Source: Sphingobium sp. CCH11-B1 (GTDB taxonomy: Bacteria; Pseudomonadota; Alphaproteobacteria; Sphingomonadales; Sphingomonadaceae). From it: 24,187 bases of DNA. The position numbers and the translations under genes are program-made. The stretch spans positions 1 to 24,187 of the forward strand of contig NZ_LSJY01000189.1 of the NCBI RefSeq assembly GCF_001556865.1. Reading direction: 5' to 3'. Within the stretch, counting starts at the first letter, position 1. Every line of letters begins with the position of its first letter. The notes beneath the pieces are model-generated. The model was not told where the DNA came from, did not search any database, and was given only the letters and a program-made list of their open reading frames with translations. Of this stretch, positions 1 through 7,233 are shown piece by piece.

Positions 1-55
1 TCAGTGGCCTACTTTTACTCCGCCACAGTGGCCGGTTTTTGCTCCGCCGTTGACA
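1..55. mobile_element. Terminal end of an IS21-family-like insertion sequence (partial)
   Basis: Two imperfect tandem copies of a roughly 24-bp unit are visible: TGGCCTACTTTTACTCCGCC and TGGCCGGTTTTTGCTCCGCC. The segment ends in TTGACA, so the outward end reads TGTCAACGG on the other strand. Multiple short repeats at the tip and a TGT terminus are typical of IS21-family elements. The transposase genes (istA/istB) would lie to the left, outside the window. The remaining 28 bp before the group II intron contain a TAA at 80-82 that could end the gene the IS interrupted, perhaps traU or traW given the order downstream. That last point is inference. Confidence 0.6.
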
Positions 56-454
56 CGCAGGTCGGGCTACCACAGGATCTAAGGTGAGATACAAGCGAAT
101 GACGTGTCTGAAGCCTCTTTATTTACAGTTGAACTCCCGATCACCTGACGGGGTGGGGAGATCGCGGTGTGAACCGGTTGGCCTGTTACGCTGCCTTCTG
201 GTGAATGCTTACAAAGCATCCGTGTGCGGGTCATCCTTTCTTGCCCGTACGCCCGAGCCGCAAGGGGTTAAGCGTCGCACCTACGGGTCCAAGGTTGATC
301 GTCGGAACACGGGAACCACAGTCGTCCGCCTGCTGCGGAGCAGGCTATCCGCGGAGACCGGGGATGGGCGATGGTGGGGCGGAGCCCTCGTAGTAGTCCG
401 AGGACGGGAAAGCCGTCCACATGGCGAAGGTGGGCAGGAAGTCGGTGGAATTTC

Positions 455-2077
455 ATGACGGAGGAACTACCAGTGGACTCTGGTAATCAAGCCCCACAGG
501 CTTGGCTCCTCGGCGTTCAGAGAAAGCTCTACCAGTGGAGTCGGGAAAACCCCGAAGAACCATACTGCGACTTGTGGAATTGGGTGACCGATCCCCGCAA
601 CTTGTACATGGCCTGGAGGACGATTGCCGGCAATCGCGGCAAGCGCACTCCGGGGATCGACGGGGCGACCGTAGAGAAAATTGCCGCCGGAATTGGTGTC
701 GACAGATTCCTTCATGAGCTCCGCGAGGAGCTCCGGGCGGGCGAATATCGTCCGTCTCCTGCGCGAAGGAAGTGGATTCCAAAGCCGGGCAAACCGGGGA
801 AGTTCCGACCCCTCGGTATCCCTACGGTCAAGGATCGCGTGGTGCAGTGCGCGGTCAAACAAGTTCTGGAGCCGATCTTCGAGGCCCGGTTCTGGCCTGT
901 CTCATACGGGTTCCGGCCCGGGCGCGGCAGTCAGGCCTGTCTCGAACACATCCGTGTGACCATCCAGTCGCGGGGCAAGCCTGCGGCGGATGGTTACCGA
1001 CACAAAACGCCGTACCAATGGGTAATTGAAGGCGACATTGAGGCCTGCTTCGACAATATCGGCCATCACCCGCTGATGGAACGCGTGCGCCAAGGCGTCG
1101 TGGACCACAAGGTGAACCGTCTGATCGCGCAGTTCCTCAAGGCCGGGGTCTTGGAGAATGTCTCGTACAGCCCCACGGACACCGGCACGCCGCAAGGTGG
1201 CGTGCTCTCACCGCTGCTGGCCAACATCGCGCTCAGCGTGATCGAGGAACGGTATCGGGACTGGGTGCGCCGCCCCGAAAGCCCGGAGCTGAAGTCCGAT
1301 GGGATCAGGCTCGCGGCGATCAAGCGCGACAAGGATCGAAAGGCCGGTCGAACGGTCTTCTACCCTGTCCGCTATGCCGATGACTTCCTGATATTCGTGT
1401 CGGGGACGGAAGCCGATGCGCTTGCCGAAAAGCAGGCACTGGCAACCTATCTGTACGAAGCGATGGGGCTGACGCTCTCGCCCGAAAAGACGCGCATCAC
1501 TGCGCTGACCAAGGGCTGTCGGTTCTTGGGATGCCGCGTGAGGCTCAAATGGGACAAGCGGTTCGGGCTTCACGCCCGCATCGAAATCCCCCGCGAGCCG
1601 ATCAACGGCTTCCGCATACGGGTCAATCAACTGGCGCGTCGGCAGACGCTTCGGCGTTCGCTGTCCGCCATGCTTCAGGAACTCAATCCATACCTTCGCG
1701 GGTGGTCCGCCTATTACCGTTACTGCGTAGGGGCCAAGCGCATATTTGCCAGTCTTGATTGGCATGTGCGGCAACGCCTCTGGCTGTGGCTTCGGGCGAA
1801 ACACAAACGCGTTCCGGGACGAAAGATCGCATCGGGGCGCAGGCCGAGCGTTGTCCATCCGGGCAACAAGGTCTGGGCCGAGGGCGGCACGGAACAGTTC
1901 TTGATGAGCTACGTGCCCGTTCACCGGTTCGAACTCAAATGGATGAGAAAGCCCGAGTTCGCCAAGACTTCTGGAGAGCCGGATGCACAACGAAAGGTGC
2001 AAGTCCGGCTCGGAGAGCAGGCGTGGGAAACTGGCGGTGGAGACACCCCACAGCGCCCACGCCTGACTCTACTCTAG
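455..2077 (+). CDS. ltrA: Group II intron reverse transcriptase/maturase
   Basis: This 540-residue intron-encoded protein helps the RNA splice and copies it into DNA at new sites. The RT domain is seen in the fingers and palm: a KPGKPGKFRPLGIPTVKDRV block, SYGFRPGRGS, GTPQGGVLSPLLANI, and the catalytic YADD with Y at residue 307. The maturase (X) domain contains LNPYLRGWSAYYRY. No CxxC/HNH endonuclease domain follows, so it is an En-minus type that probably relies on replication forks for target priming. The start at 455 was chosen because an upstream extension to 371 would run into conserved intron structure. A purine-rich AGGAAG lies near 436. Oddly, the frame continues through domains V and VI and stops at a TAG (2075-2077) that is already in the 3' exon and overlaps the trbC ribosome-binding site. 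Confidence 0.92.
   Translation: MTEELPVDSGNQAPQAWLLGVQRKLYQWSRENPEEPYCDLWNWVTDPRNLYMAWRTIAGNRGKRTPGIDGATVEKIAAGIGVDRFLHELREELRAGEYRPSPARRKWIPKPGKPGKFRPLGIPTVKDRVVQCAVKQVLEPIFEARFWPVSYGFRPGRGSQACLEHIRVTIQSRGKPAADGYRHKTPYQWVIEGDIEACFDNIGHHPLMERVRQGVVDHKVNRLIAQFLKAGVLENVSYSPTDTGTPQGGVLSPLLANIALSVIEERYRDWVRRPESPELKSDGIRLAAIKRDKDRKAGRTVFYPVRYADDFLIFVSGTEADALAEKQALATYLYEAMGLTLSPEKTRITALTKGCRFLGCRVRLKWDKRFGLHARIEIPREPINGFRIRVNQLARRQTLRRSLSAMLQELNPYLRGWSAYYRYCVGAKRIFASLDWHVRQRLWLWLRAKHKRVPGRKIASGRRPSVVHPGNKVWAEGGTEQFLMSYVPVHRFELKWMRKPEFAKTSGEPDAQRKVQVRLGEQAWETGGGDTPQRPRLTLL
1976..2011 (+). ncRNA. Group II intron domain V (catalytic hairpin)
   Basis: The strand GAGCCGGATGCAC pairs with GTGCA-AG-TCCGGCTC, leaving the two-nucleotide AG bulge and a GAAA-containing cap typical of domain V. 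The catalytic AGC triad is at 1977-1979. This segment is also translated as part of the maturase frame, so it is under both RNA and coding constraint. Confidence 0.85.
2014..2070 (+). ncRNA. Group II intron domain VI with branch-point A
   Basis: CAGGCGTGGG (2018-2027) pairs perfectly with CCCACGCCTG (2056-2065), and AGAG (2014-2017) pairs with CTCT (2067-2070). A2066 is left unpaired between the two helices. It is 7 nt from the proposed 3' end (AC, 2071-2072), the usual position of the lariat branch nucleotide, which fixes the 3' splice site. Confidence 0.8.
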
Positions 2078-2088
2078 GAGAATTTTCG

Positions 2089-2835
2089 ATGCGCGCATAT
2101 CTCTGGGGCTCTGCTGCGATTGTCGCGGTCGCCAGCGTTACGGCACTGCTTGCCCAGACCGTCGACGGGATCGACGTCCAGGCGATCAAGCAGCGCTCGG
2201 CCGATCTCCAGGCCGATGCCGAGGCGTTCGTCAATCAGGTCAAGGACAGGGGCGACGCGTTCCGCGAGGATGCGGCACAGTCGCGCGACGCCGGAATGGC
2301 CAACATGCAGCGGGTCGCGAAGAGCGAGCTGCCCAAAGGTCCGGCCGGGCCCGTCGACTTCGATGAGATCGTGGCCGGTGCCGCCTCGAACGCGACGGCG
2401 GGGAAGGGCGAGGCACCCCAGTTCATCGTCTTCGCCAGCCTCTCGATGCCGCCGCAGTCGCTGAAGAAGCTGATCGCGGATACCGCCAGGGCCGGCGGTG
2501 TGGTGGTCTTCCGCGGCTTTCCGAACAATTCGATGAAGGAATTCGCGGGCCGGCTCGGCAAGATTGTCGATCGACAGGACGATTTCGCCAATGTCGGCAT
2601 CGATCCGCGCCTCTTTCGGGCCTTCGATGTGCAGGCGGTGCCGACCTATGTCGCGGTTTCGTCGGACTTCGACCTGTGCGCCGGATTTTCCTGTCAGTCG
2701 AAGGTGCCGCCTTATGACCGTCTCGTCGGCAACGTCTCGGTGGAATATGCGCTCGAGCAGTTCGTCGATGGCAACGGCCCTGGCGCGCGGATCGCTGCTG
2801 TCGGCCTTTCCAACATGCGCAAGGCTGCCCAATGA
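2089..2835 (+). CDS. trbC: F-type conjugative pilus assembly protein TrbC
   Basis: TrbC-type proteins are periplasmic and needed for F-pilus assembly. The product is 248 residues: an N-terminal signal/hydrophobic segment (about residues 5-22), a charged helical region, then the TrbC_Ftype domain with the hallmark FASLSMPPQSLKKLI, a GGVVVFRGFPNNS stretch and a thioredoxin-like AVPTYVAV strand. The ATG at 2089 has AGGAG 8 nt upstream. An in-frame extension upstream would run through the intron and is not real. The stop overlaps the traN start (ATGA, 2832-2835), indicating translational coupling. The group II intron ends 16 nt before the ATG, so expression of this and later tra genes probably depends on transcription through, or splicing of, the intron. 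Confidence 0.93.
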   Translation: MRAYLWGSAAIVAVASVTALLAQTVDGIDVQAIKQRSADLQADAEAFVNQVKDRGDAFREDAAQSRDAGMANMQRVAKSELPKGPAGPVDFDEIVAGAASNATAGKGEAPQFIVFASLSMPPQSLKKLIADTARAGGVVVFRGFPNNSMKEFAGRLGKIVDRQDDFANVGIDPRLFRAFDVQAVPTYVAVSSDFDLCAGFSCQSKVPPYDRLVGNVSVEYALEQFVDGNGPGARIAAVGLSNMRKAAQ

Positions 2836-4664
2836 GGCGACCGCTTGCCTGGGCTGCGCTGTTTACGGCACTGGCGATGGGATCGCCGGCAGTCGGGCAG
2901 ATGACGCTCGATGAGGCGCGACAAGAAGGAAAGGCGCTCGGTACCGAGAAGCGGAACGATTCCACGCTCGTGCCGTCGAGCGACGCGCAGGCGGCCGCAG
3001 TTCCCGGCTATTCGGGCACGAGCCTGCCCGAGGGCTCCTATTTCGACGATCCGGAAAAGCTCGAGGCGGCTGCCCAGTCGACCAAGTCGTCGAACGAACA
3101 GTACCGGATCACGACCGATGCCGATCGCACCCGGGCCACGTTCAGCAATTCCGAGATCCTCTCGACCACGGCGCGCGCAACATCGGTGGAAAATGATCCA
3201 TCGACCTATCTCGCCGGCGAGGAGATGGGCGGTAGCAAGGGTACCTGCGTGCCGCTCCCGGCCACGACCGGCAGCGCGGGCTACTATGAGACGAGCTGCA
3301 ACGCCGGCAGCAAGGTCGAGCAAAGCGCACCCGTCTGCCGGACGCCGCTAGTGGTCAACGTGACACCCGGCACGACCAAATTTATCTATAGCTGCGAGAA
3401 CTGGGCAACGTCAGCGGCGCAAGGCAATAACAACGTCGGCTGGCGCTGCGTGCCTGCATTCAATGCGGCCGTTCAAAACGGCATATGCCGCGAGCGCTCG
3501 CGCGAAGCCGTCTTCTACAGCATCTGCCGGCAAGGCAATCCGCGCTTCTGCACCGAGCCCGACATCGAAGAAGGCGAGATCATCACCTACGAGTGCGACA
3601 GCCCGGATATAGCTCGACCTTATACCGAAGAGACTTCGGGGCAGATCACACAAGAATATCGCAACGAGACAACGTGCAATGCGGCAACCGCCGGACAGAC
3701 ATGTGAGCTCGAAGCAGAAACCTGTGTCGATCCTGAACCTACAACCCGCACAATCGATGGCGTTGCAGTGACACGGGCATGCTGGAACTGGGAGCGAACT
3801 TATAGTTGCCACCGGGTCAGCCAAGGCAACGACTGCGGCGATCTCGAGGCGAACGGCAGCTGTACATACCTCAGGACCGAATGCCTGGACGAGGAACCGG
3901 ACGGGGGTCCGTGCAAGGTCGAGAACCGGGTCTACAAATGCCCTACACCGTCAGGCGGAACGACCGATGCGCCCCAATATATCTGTGGCGACGACGTCTA
4001 CTGCATCAACGGTGACTGCGAACCGATCGTTCGTGAGGCCTCCACCGAGTTCAAAGATGCGCTGGTCGCTCTCCATTCGATCGACCAGGCCGGCAAGGAA
4101 TTCGACGAGACCAATTTCACGGTCTTCAAGGGTAGTCGCGAGACCTGCCACAAGCCGGTCTTCGGCCTCATCAACTGCTGCGCGGGCAAGACGTCGGGCT
4201 TGCTGACGGTGGGCGCGGGCGCAGCGGCTCTGGCGGGAGGGCCGACCGCGATCGCCGCGCTGGCAACGCCTTTCCTAACCTTGTTCGCCTGCTCACAGGA
4301 CGAGATGAAGCTCGACATCAAGGACCGCATGGGCCTCTGCCACAATCTCGGCACCTACTGCTCGTCGAGCTTCCTCGGAATCTGCAAGACCAGGCGAACG
4401 GCCTATTGCTGCTTTGAAAGCAAGCTCAGCCGCGTTCTTCAGGAGCAGGGCCGCCCTCAGCTGGGCAAGGCGTGGGGCTCCGCCAAGAAGGAGCAATGCC
4501 TCGGTTTCACGATCGATGAGTTTTCCCGTCTCGACCTGTCGGTGATGGATTTCACCGAGGTCTACGCGGACTTCATGGATGCCGCCAAGCTGCCCGATGA
4601 AGTCCAGACCATGACCGAAATCCAGCAGAAAATTCAGAATTACTACGACCTTCACGGCAAGTGA
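2832..4664 (+). CDS. traN: Type-F conjugation mating-pair stabilisation protein TraN
   Basis: TraN is the donor outer-membrane adhesin that stabilises mating pairs. The product is 610 residues with a signal peptide (about residues 1-23, ending in an AVGQ-like site). More than 30 cysteines occur from residue about 138 onwards, as expected for a heavily disulfide-bonded exported protein. The C-terminal part has the TraN signature: a CC pair, ESKLSRVLQEQGRPQLGKAW, a later CLGFTIDEFSRLDLS, and the segment leading to FTEVYADF. A short hydrophobic stretch near residues 455-480 is also present. It overlaps trbC by 4 nt. Its partner on the recipient cannot be inferred, because the variable middle region is not one I recognise. 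Confidence 0.92.
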   Translation: MRRPLAWAALFTALAMGSPAVGQMTLDEARQEGKALGTEKRNDSTLVPSSDAQAAAVPGYSGTSLPEGSYFDDPEKLEAAAQSTKSSNEQYRITTDADRTRATFSNSEILSTTARATSVENDPSTYLAGEEMGGSKGTCVPLPATTGSAGYYETSCNAGSKVEQSAPVCRTPLVVNVTPGTTKFIYSCENWATSAAQGNNNVGWRCVPAFNAAVQNGICRERSREAVFYSICRQGNPRFCTEPDIEEGEIITYECDSPDIARPYTEETSGQITQEYRNETTCNAATAGQTCELEAETCVDPEPTTRTIDGVAVTRACWNWERTYSCHRVSQGNDCGDLEANGSCTYLRTECLDEEPDGGPCKVENRVYKCPTPSGGTTDAPQYICGDDVYCINGDCEPIVREASTEFKDALVALHSIDQAGKEFDETNFTVFKGSRETCHKPVFGLINCCAGKTSGLLTVGAGAAALAGGPTAIAALATPFLTLFACSQDEMKLDIKDRMGLCHNLGTYCSSSFLGICKTRRTAYCCFESKLSRVLQEQGRPQLGKAWGSAKKEQCLGFTIDEFSRLDLSVMDFTEVYADFMDAAKLPDEVQTMTEIQQKIQNYYDLHGK

Positions 4665-4722
4665 GATGGGCGAACCCGTCTCCTTGTCGCCGCGACGCAG
4701 CACCGCCCAAGGACATAGGACC

Positions 4723-4950
4723 ATGCCGTTCTTCATCATCGAGCTTCCTGCCCTTCTCGCGTCGCTCACGATTCAGCCACCGGCAGCGGCGCAATCCCAT
4801 CGCTGTGGAACGCTTCCTGCCAGCGTGGCCGATTGCTGCGTCCACCTCGCAGCCTGGGACGGCGCGCCAGCCACCGCACTGTCCAGCCATTCTTCCGCGC
4901 ATTCTCCCTCAGCCGCTGAAAGGACGATGAGCGATGTCGATGATCGCTAG
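4723..4950 (+). CDS. Small exported hypothetical protein between traN and traF
   Basis: This 75-residue ORF starts at an ATG preceded by AAGGA about 10 nt upstream. The N-terminus (MPFFIIELPALLASLTIQPP) reads as a signal peptide ending near AAAQS. The rest is short, Ser/Ala-rich, with three cysteines. It overlaps the start of traF by 17 nt. An earlier in-frame ATG at 4666 lacks a good ribosome-binding site. I do not recognise the family. Its position inside the transfer operon and the Cys content suggest a periplasmic accessory factor, but it could be spacer that happens to be open. Confidence 0.45.
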   Translation: MPFFIIELPALLASLTIQPPAAAQSHRCGTLPASVADCCVHLAAWDGAPATALSSHSSAHSPSAAERTMSDVDDR

Positions 4951-5752
4951 AATTTCGATGCTGGTCGCCCTGGGCGCTGGCCTGACGGCGCCGCTCATGG
5001 CGCAGGACGCTCCATCGTCATCGGATGCGATCGAGCAGAGCCGGCCCGACGAGTTCTACTGCGGCGAGCGCAAGCTCGGCCAATGGTTCTATTGCGACAG
5101 GCCGAAGGCAGCGCCCCGGGAGGCGCCGGCTGCACCGCCGCAGCAGAGCGCCGTCGACCGCATGACCGCGATCACCAGGCATCTGGACGAACTGAAGGCG
5201 AAGGCGATCCTCGAACCGTCGGAGGAGAACGTCATCGCCTATGTCCGCTTCCAGCGCGAGCAGCTCGACCGGGCGTCGACCTTCTCCGATGTCTGGCAGC
5301 GGGCGCTATGGCAGAACCCTGACATCGACTACACGCTGCAAAGGCCGGTCTCGACGGTCGGCAAGCGGGCGTGGCTCGACAATCGCAAGGCCGACCGCGA
5401 CGCAGTGCTCACCAATCTCGGGCAGCGGTACGGGCTCTTCTATTTCTTCGCCCAGAGCTGCGGCGCGTGCGAGTTGTTCGCGCCGATCCTCCGTTCGGTG
5501 ACCGACAGCCACCGCATGGCGGTGATGGCCGTGTCGATGGACGGGGGGCCGAGCCGCGAGTTTCCGAACTACGTCGTCGATTCCGGCCAGCGCGCCCGGA
5601 TGGGCGTGCCTGGCAATGAGACGCCGGCGCTCGTCCTGTTCGACACGGCGACAAGGCGCACCATTCCGATCGGCTACGGCATCCTCAGCGCGGATGAGAT
5701 CATGGATCGCATCTTCACGCTCACGAACACCAAGGTGGGGAGCGATTACTGA
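4934..5752 (+). CDS. traF: Type-F conjugative pilus assembly protein TraF
   Basis: TraF is a periplasmic thioredoxin-fold protein required for pilus assembly. The product is 272 residues with a signal peptide (about 1-23, LMAQ|D). It has a TraF N-terminal region with DEFYCGERKLGQWFYCDRP, then a thioredoxin-like domain in which FFAQSCGACELFAPIL carries a CxxC (C176-G-A-C179). The CxxC fits disulfide exchange on Cys-rich partners such as TraN and TraH. The cis-Pro region is visible at GVPGNETPALVLFD. The stop overlaps the traH start by one base (TGATG). The first ATG at 4934 was kept; an alternative at 4940 is two codons in. Confidence 0.92.
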   Translation: MSMIARISMLVALGAGLTAPLMAQDAPSSSDAIEQSRPDEFYCGERKLGQWFYCDRPKAAPREAPAAPPQQSAVDRMTAITRHLDELKAKAILEPSEENVIAYVRFQREQLDRASTFSDVWQRALWQNPDIDYTLQRPVSTVGKRAWLDNRKADRDAVLTNLGQRYGLFYFFAQSCGACELFAPILRSVTDSHRMAVMAVSMDGGPSREFPNYVVDSGQRARMGVPGNETPALVLFDTATRRTIPIGYGILSADEIMDRIFTLTNTKVGSDY

Positions 5753-7218
5753 TGGCACATCATCCAGGCAAAAGTCGTGCGCGCCGCTTCCTCCGTTCGG
5801 CGGGCGCCTCGATGGCGATGATCGCCGCGCTCAATTTCGCGATTGTAGGCGTGGCGCGCGCCGACGTCGCCTCCGAGATGAACAACTTTTTCTCGGACGC
5901 GGGCGGGGCGGCCAATGTCACCGGCCCTTCGGCCTTCCAGGGACAATCCGCCGGCTACTATTCGCTCGGCAATGTCTGGACGCGTTTTCCGCAGAAAAGC
6001 GTGCAACCGTTCAATCTTCAGCTTCCCAGCGCCCGGGCGGGCTGCGGCGGCATCGACCTGTTCTCGGGCAGCTTCTCGTTCATCAACGCCTCCGAGATCG
6101 TGGCCATGTTGAAGGCCACAGCGAACAATGCGCTCGGCTTCGCCTTCAAGCTCGCCATCGATTCCGTATCGCCCGAGATCGGCAAGGTCATGGATGAGTT
6201 CAGCCAGAAGGCACAGCTCCTCAACCAGATGAACATCTCGAGCTGCGAGACCGCGCAGGCGCTGGTCGGCGGCATTTGGCCGCAGATGGAGACGACGCGT
6301 GCGACGATCTGCGAGGCGGTCGGAAATAGTCAGGGCGTGTTCTCTGACTGGGCGGCTTCCCGCCAGGGTTGCAACAACGGCAACAGGCGGGATTCCACGA
6401 TCGCCGGCAACACCGACGCATCGATGAAGGACCAGCTGGTGGGCGAGCCGCATAACTATACGTGGGAGGCTCTCAAGAAGTCCGCCAAGTTCGGGGCGTT
6501 CGACCAGTCCTTCTCCGAATATATCATGACGCTGGTGGGCACGGTCGTAACGACGCCGTCGACCGATCCGAGCGTGGGCGGCAAGGTGGTGATGTTCGGC
6601 CCGGCCGAAGAGGCCGTCGTGACCGCCCTGCTCGACGGCACGGCGGACGCTCCGGCCGTCAAGATGCTCAAGTGCAACGACGAGAATTGCTACGACGTCG
6701 GCGAGCAGACCCTATCGGTTCCTGCATCCTCGGCGCTGCGGCCGCGCATCGCGACGATGATCAAGTCGATGAGCGACAAGATTCGCTCCGACACGCCGCT
6801 GAACGCGGCCGAAAAGCAGCTCCTCAATCTCGCTACGGTGCCAATCTACAAGATTCTCGCTGTGCAGGCCTATGCGCATTATGCGCTCACCGACGGCGAG
6901 ATTCAGACCCTCTCGGAAATCGTGGCGGTCGATCTACTCTCGGCCATGCTCGACAACATGCTGGACCGCGTCGAGCAGGCGAAGGTCCACTACCAGACCT
7001 TCGACCAAGAGACCGCGACCCAGTGGAAGCAGCAGATCGCGGCGACGCGCGCGAAATTCAGCCAGCGAGATGTCCGGCTGAACAACAAGCTGCAGGTGAC
7101 CATGCAGATCATCAACCGCAGCATCATGCTGGAATCGACGCTGCAGAACTCGATGACGCCGGGCATGGCCTCCGCGCTCAATTTCTCGCGCGGACTGAAT
7201 GCGCAGGGACTGAACTAA
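5752..7218 (+). CDS. traH: Conjugal transfer pilus assembly protein TraH
   Basis: TraH is a periplasmic/outer-membrane-associated F-pilus assembly factor that works with TraF and TraW. The product is 488 residues with a Tat-like or Sec signal (RRFLRSAGASMAMIAALNF, cleavage near ARA|D, residue about 38). Typical TraH features follow: GYYSLGNVWTRFP, the LPSARAGCGGIDLFSGSFSF block, and NISSCETAQALVGGIWP. The C-terminal half is helical, probably coiled-coil (about residues 380-470). Start and stop are tightly coupled to traF (1-nt overlap) and traG (15-nt gap). Confidence 0.94.
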   Translation: MAHHPGKSRARRFLRSAGASMAMIAALNFAIVGVARADVASEMNNFFSDAGGAANVTGPSAFQGQSAGYYSLGNVWTRFPQKSVQPFNLQLPSARAGCGGIDLFSGSFSFINASEIVAMLKATANNALGFAFKLAIDSVSPEIGKVMDEFSQKAQLLNQMNISSCETAQALVGGIWPQMETTRATICEAVGNSQGVFSDWAASRQGCNNGNRRDSTIAGNTDASMKDQLVGEPHNYTWEALKKSAKFGAFDQSFSEYIMTLVGTVVTTPSTDPSVGGKVVMFGPAEEAVVTALLDGTADAPAVKMLKCNDENCYDVGEQTLSVPASSALRPRIATMIKSMSDKIRSDTPLNAAEKQLLNLATVPIYKILAVQAYAHYALTDGEIQTLSEIVAVDLLSAMLDNMLDRVEQAKVHYQTFDQETATQWKQQIAATRAKFSQRDVRLNNKLQVTMQIINRSIMLESTLQNSMTPGMASALNFSRGLNAQGLN

Positions 7219-7233
7219 GGCGGGGGCGCGGCG

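Larger units (their letters stand above)
84..2072 (+). mobile_element. Group II intron, apparently complete
   Basis: The 5' end is placed at GTGAG (84-88), close to the GUGYG consensus. At 386-418 lie two hairpins, CCTCG..CGAGG and GACGG-GAAAG-CCGTC. They match the conserved DII/DIII segment that precedes the ORF in many bacterial group II introns. Domain V (1976-2011) and domain VI (about 2014-2070) are clear. A2066 is bulged between the helix halves and lies 7 nt from an AC terminus at 2071-2072, exactly as expected for the branch point. The intron sits 16 nt upstream of the trbC start codon, inside the transfer operon, so splicing would join the upstream exon to the trbC leader. The 3' boundary is well supported. 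The 5' boundary is less certain, because no EBS1/IBS1 pairing was confirmed. Confidence 0.8.

Noticed and set aside
167..171. GTGTG as an alternative group II intron 5' end
   Set aside because: It fits the GUGYG consensus better than 84-88 but would leave too little RNA for domain I. Its surroundings look like internal domain I sequence.
84..458. Open frame starting with GTG at the intron 5' end
   Set aside because: It lies in intron domains I-III with conserved RNA hairpins, and the translation has no protein-like features.
1208..2002. 264-codon minus-strand frame opposite the reverse transcriptase
   Set aside because: Antisense shadow of a clear RT gene in GC-rich DNA; no recognisable domain.
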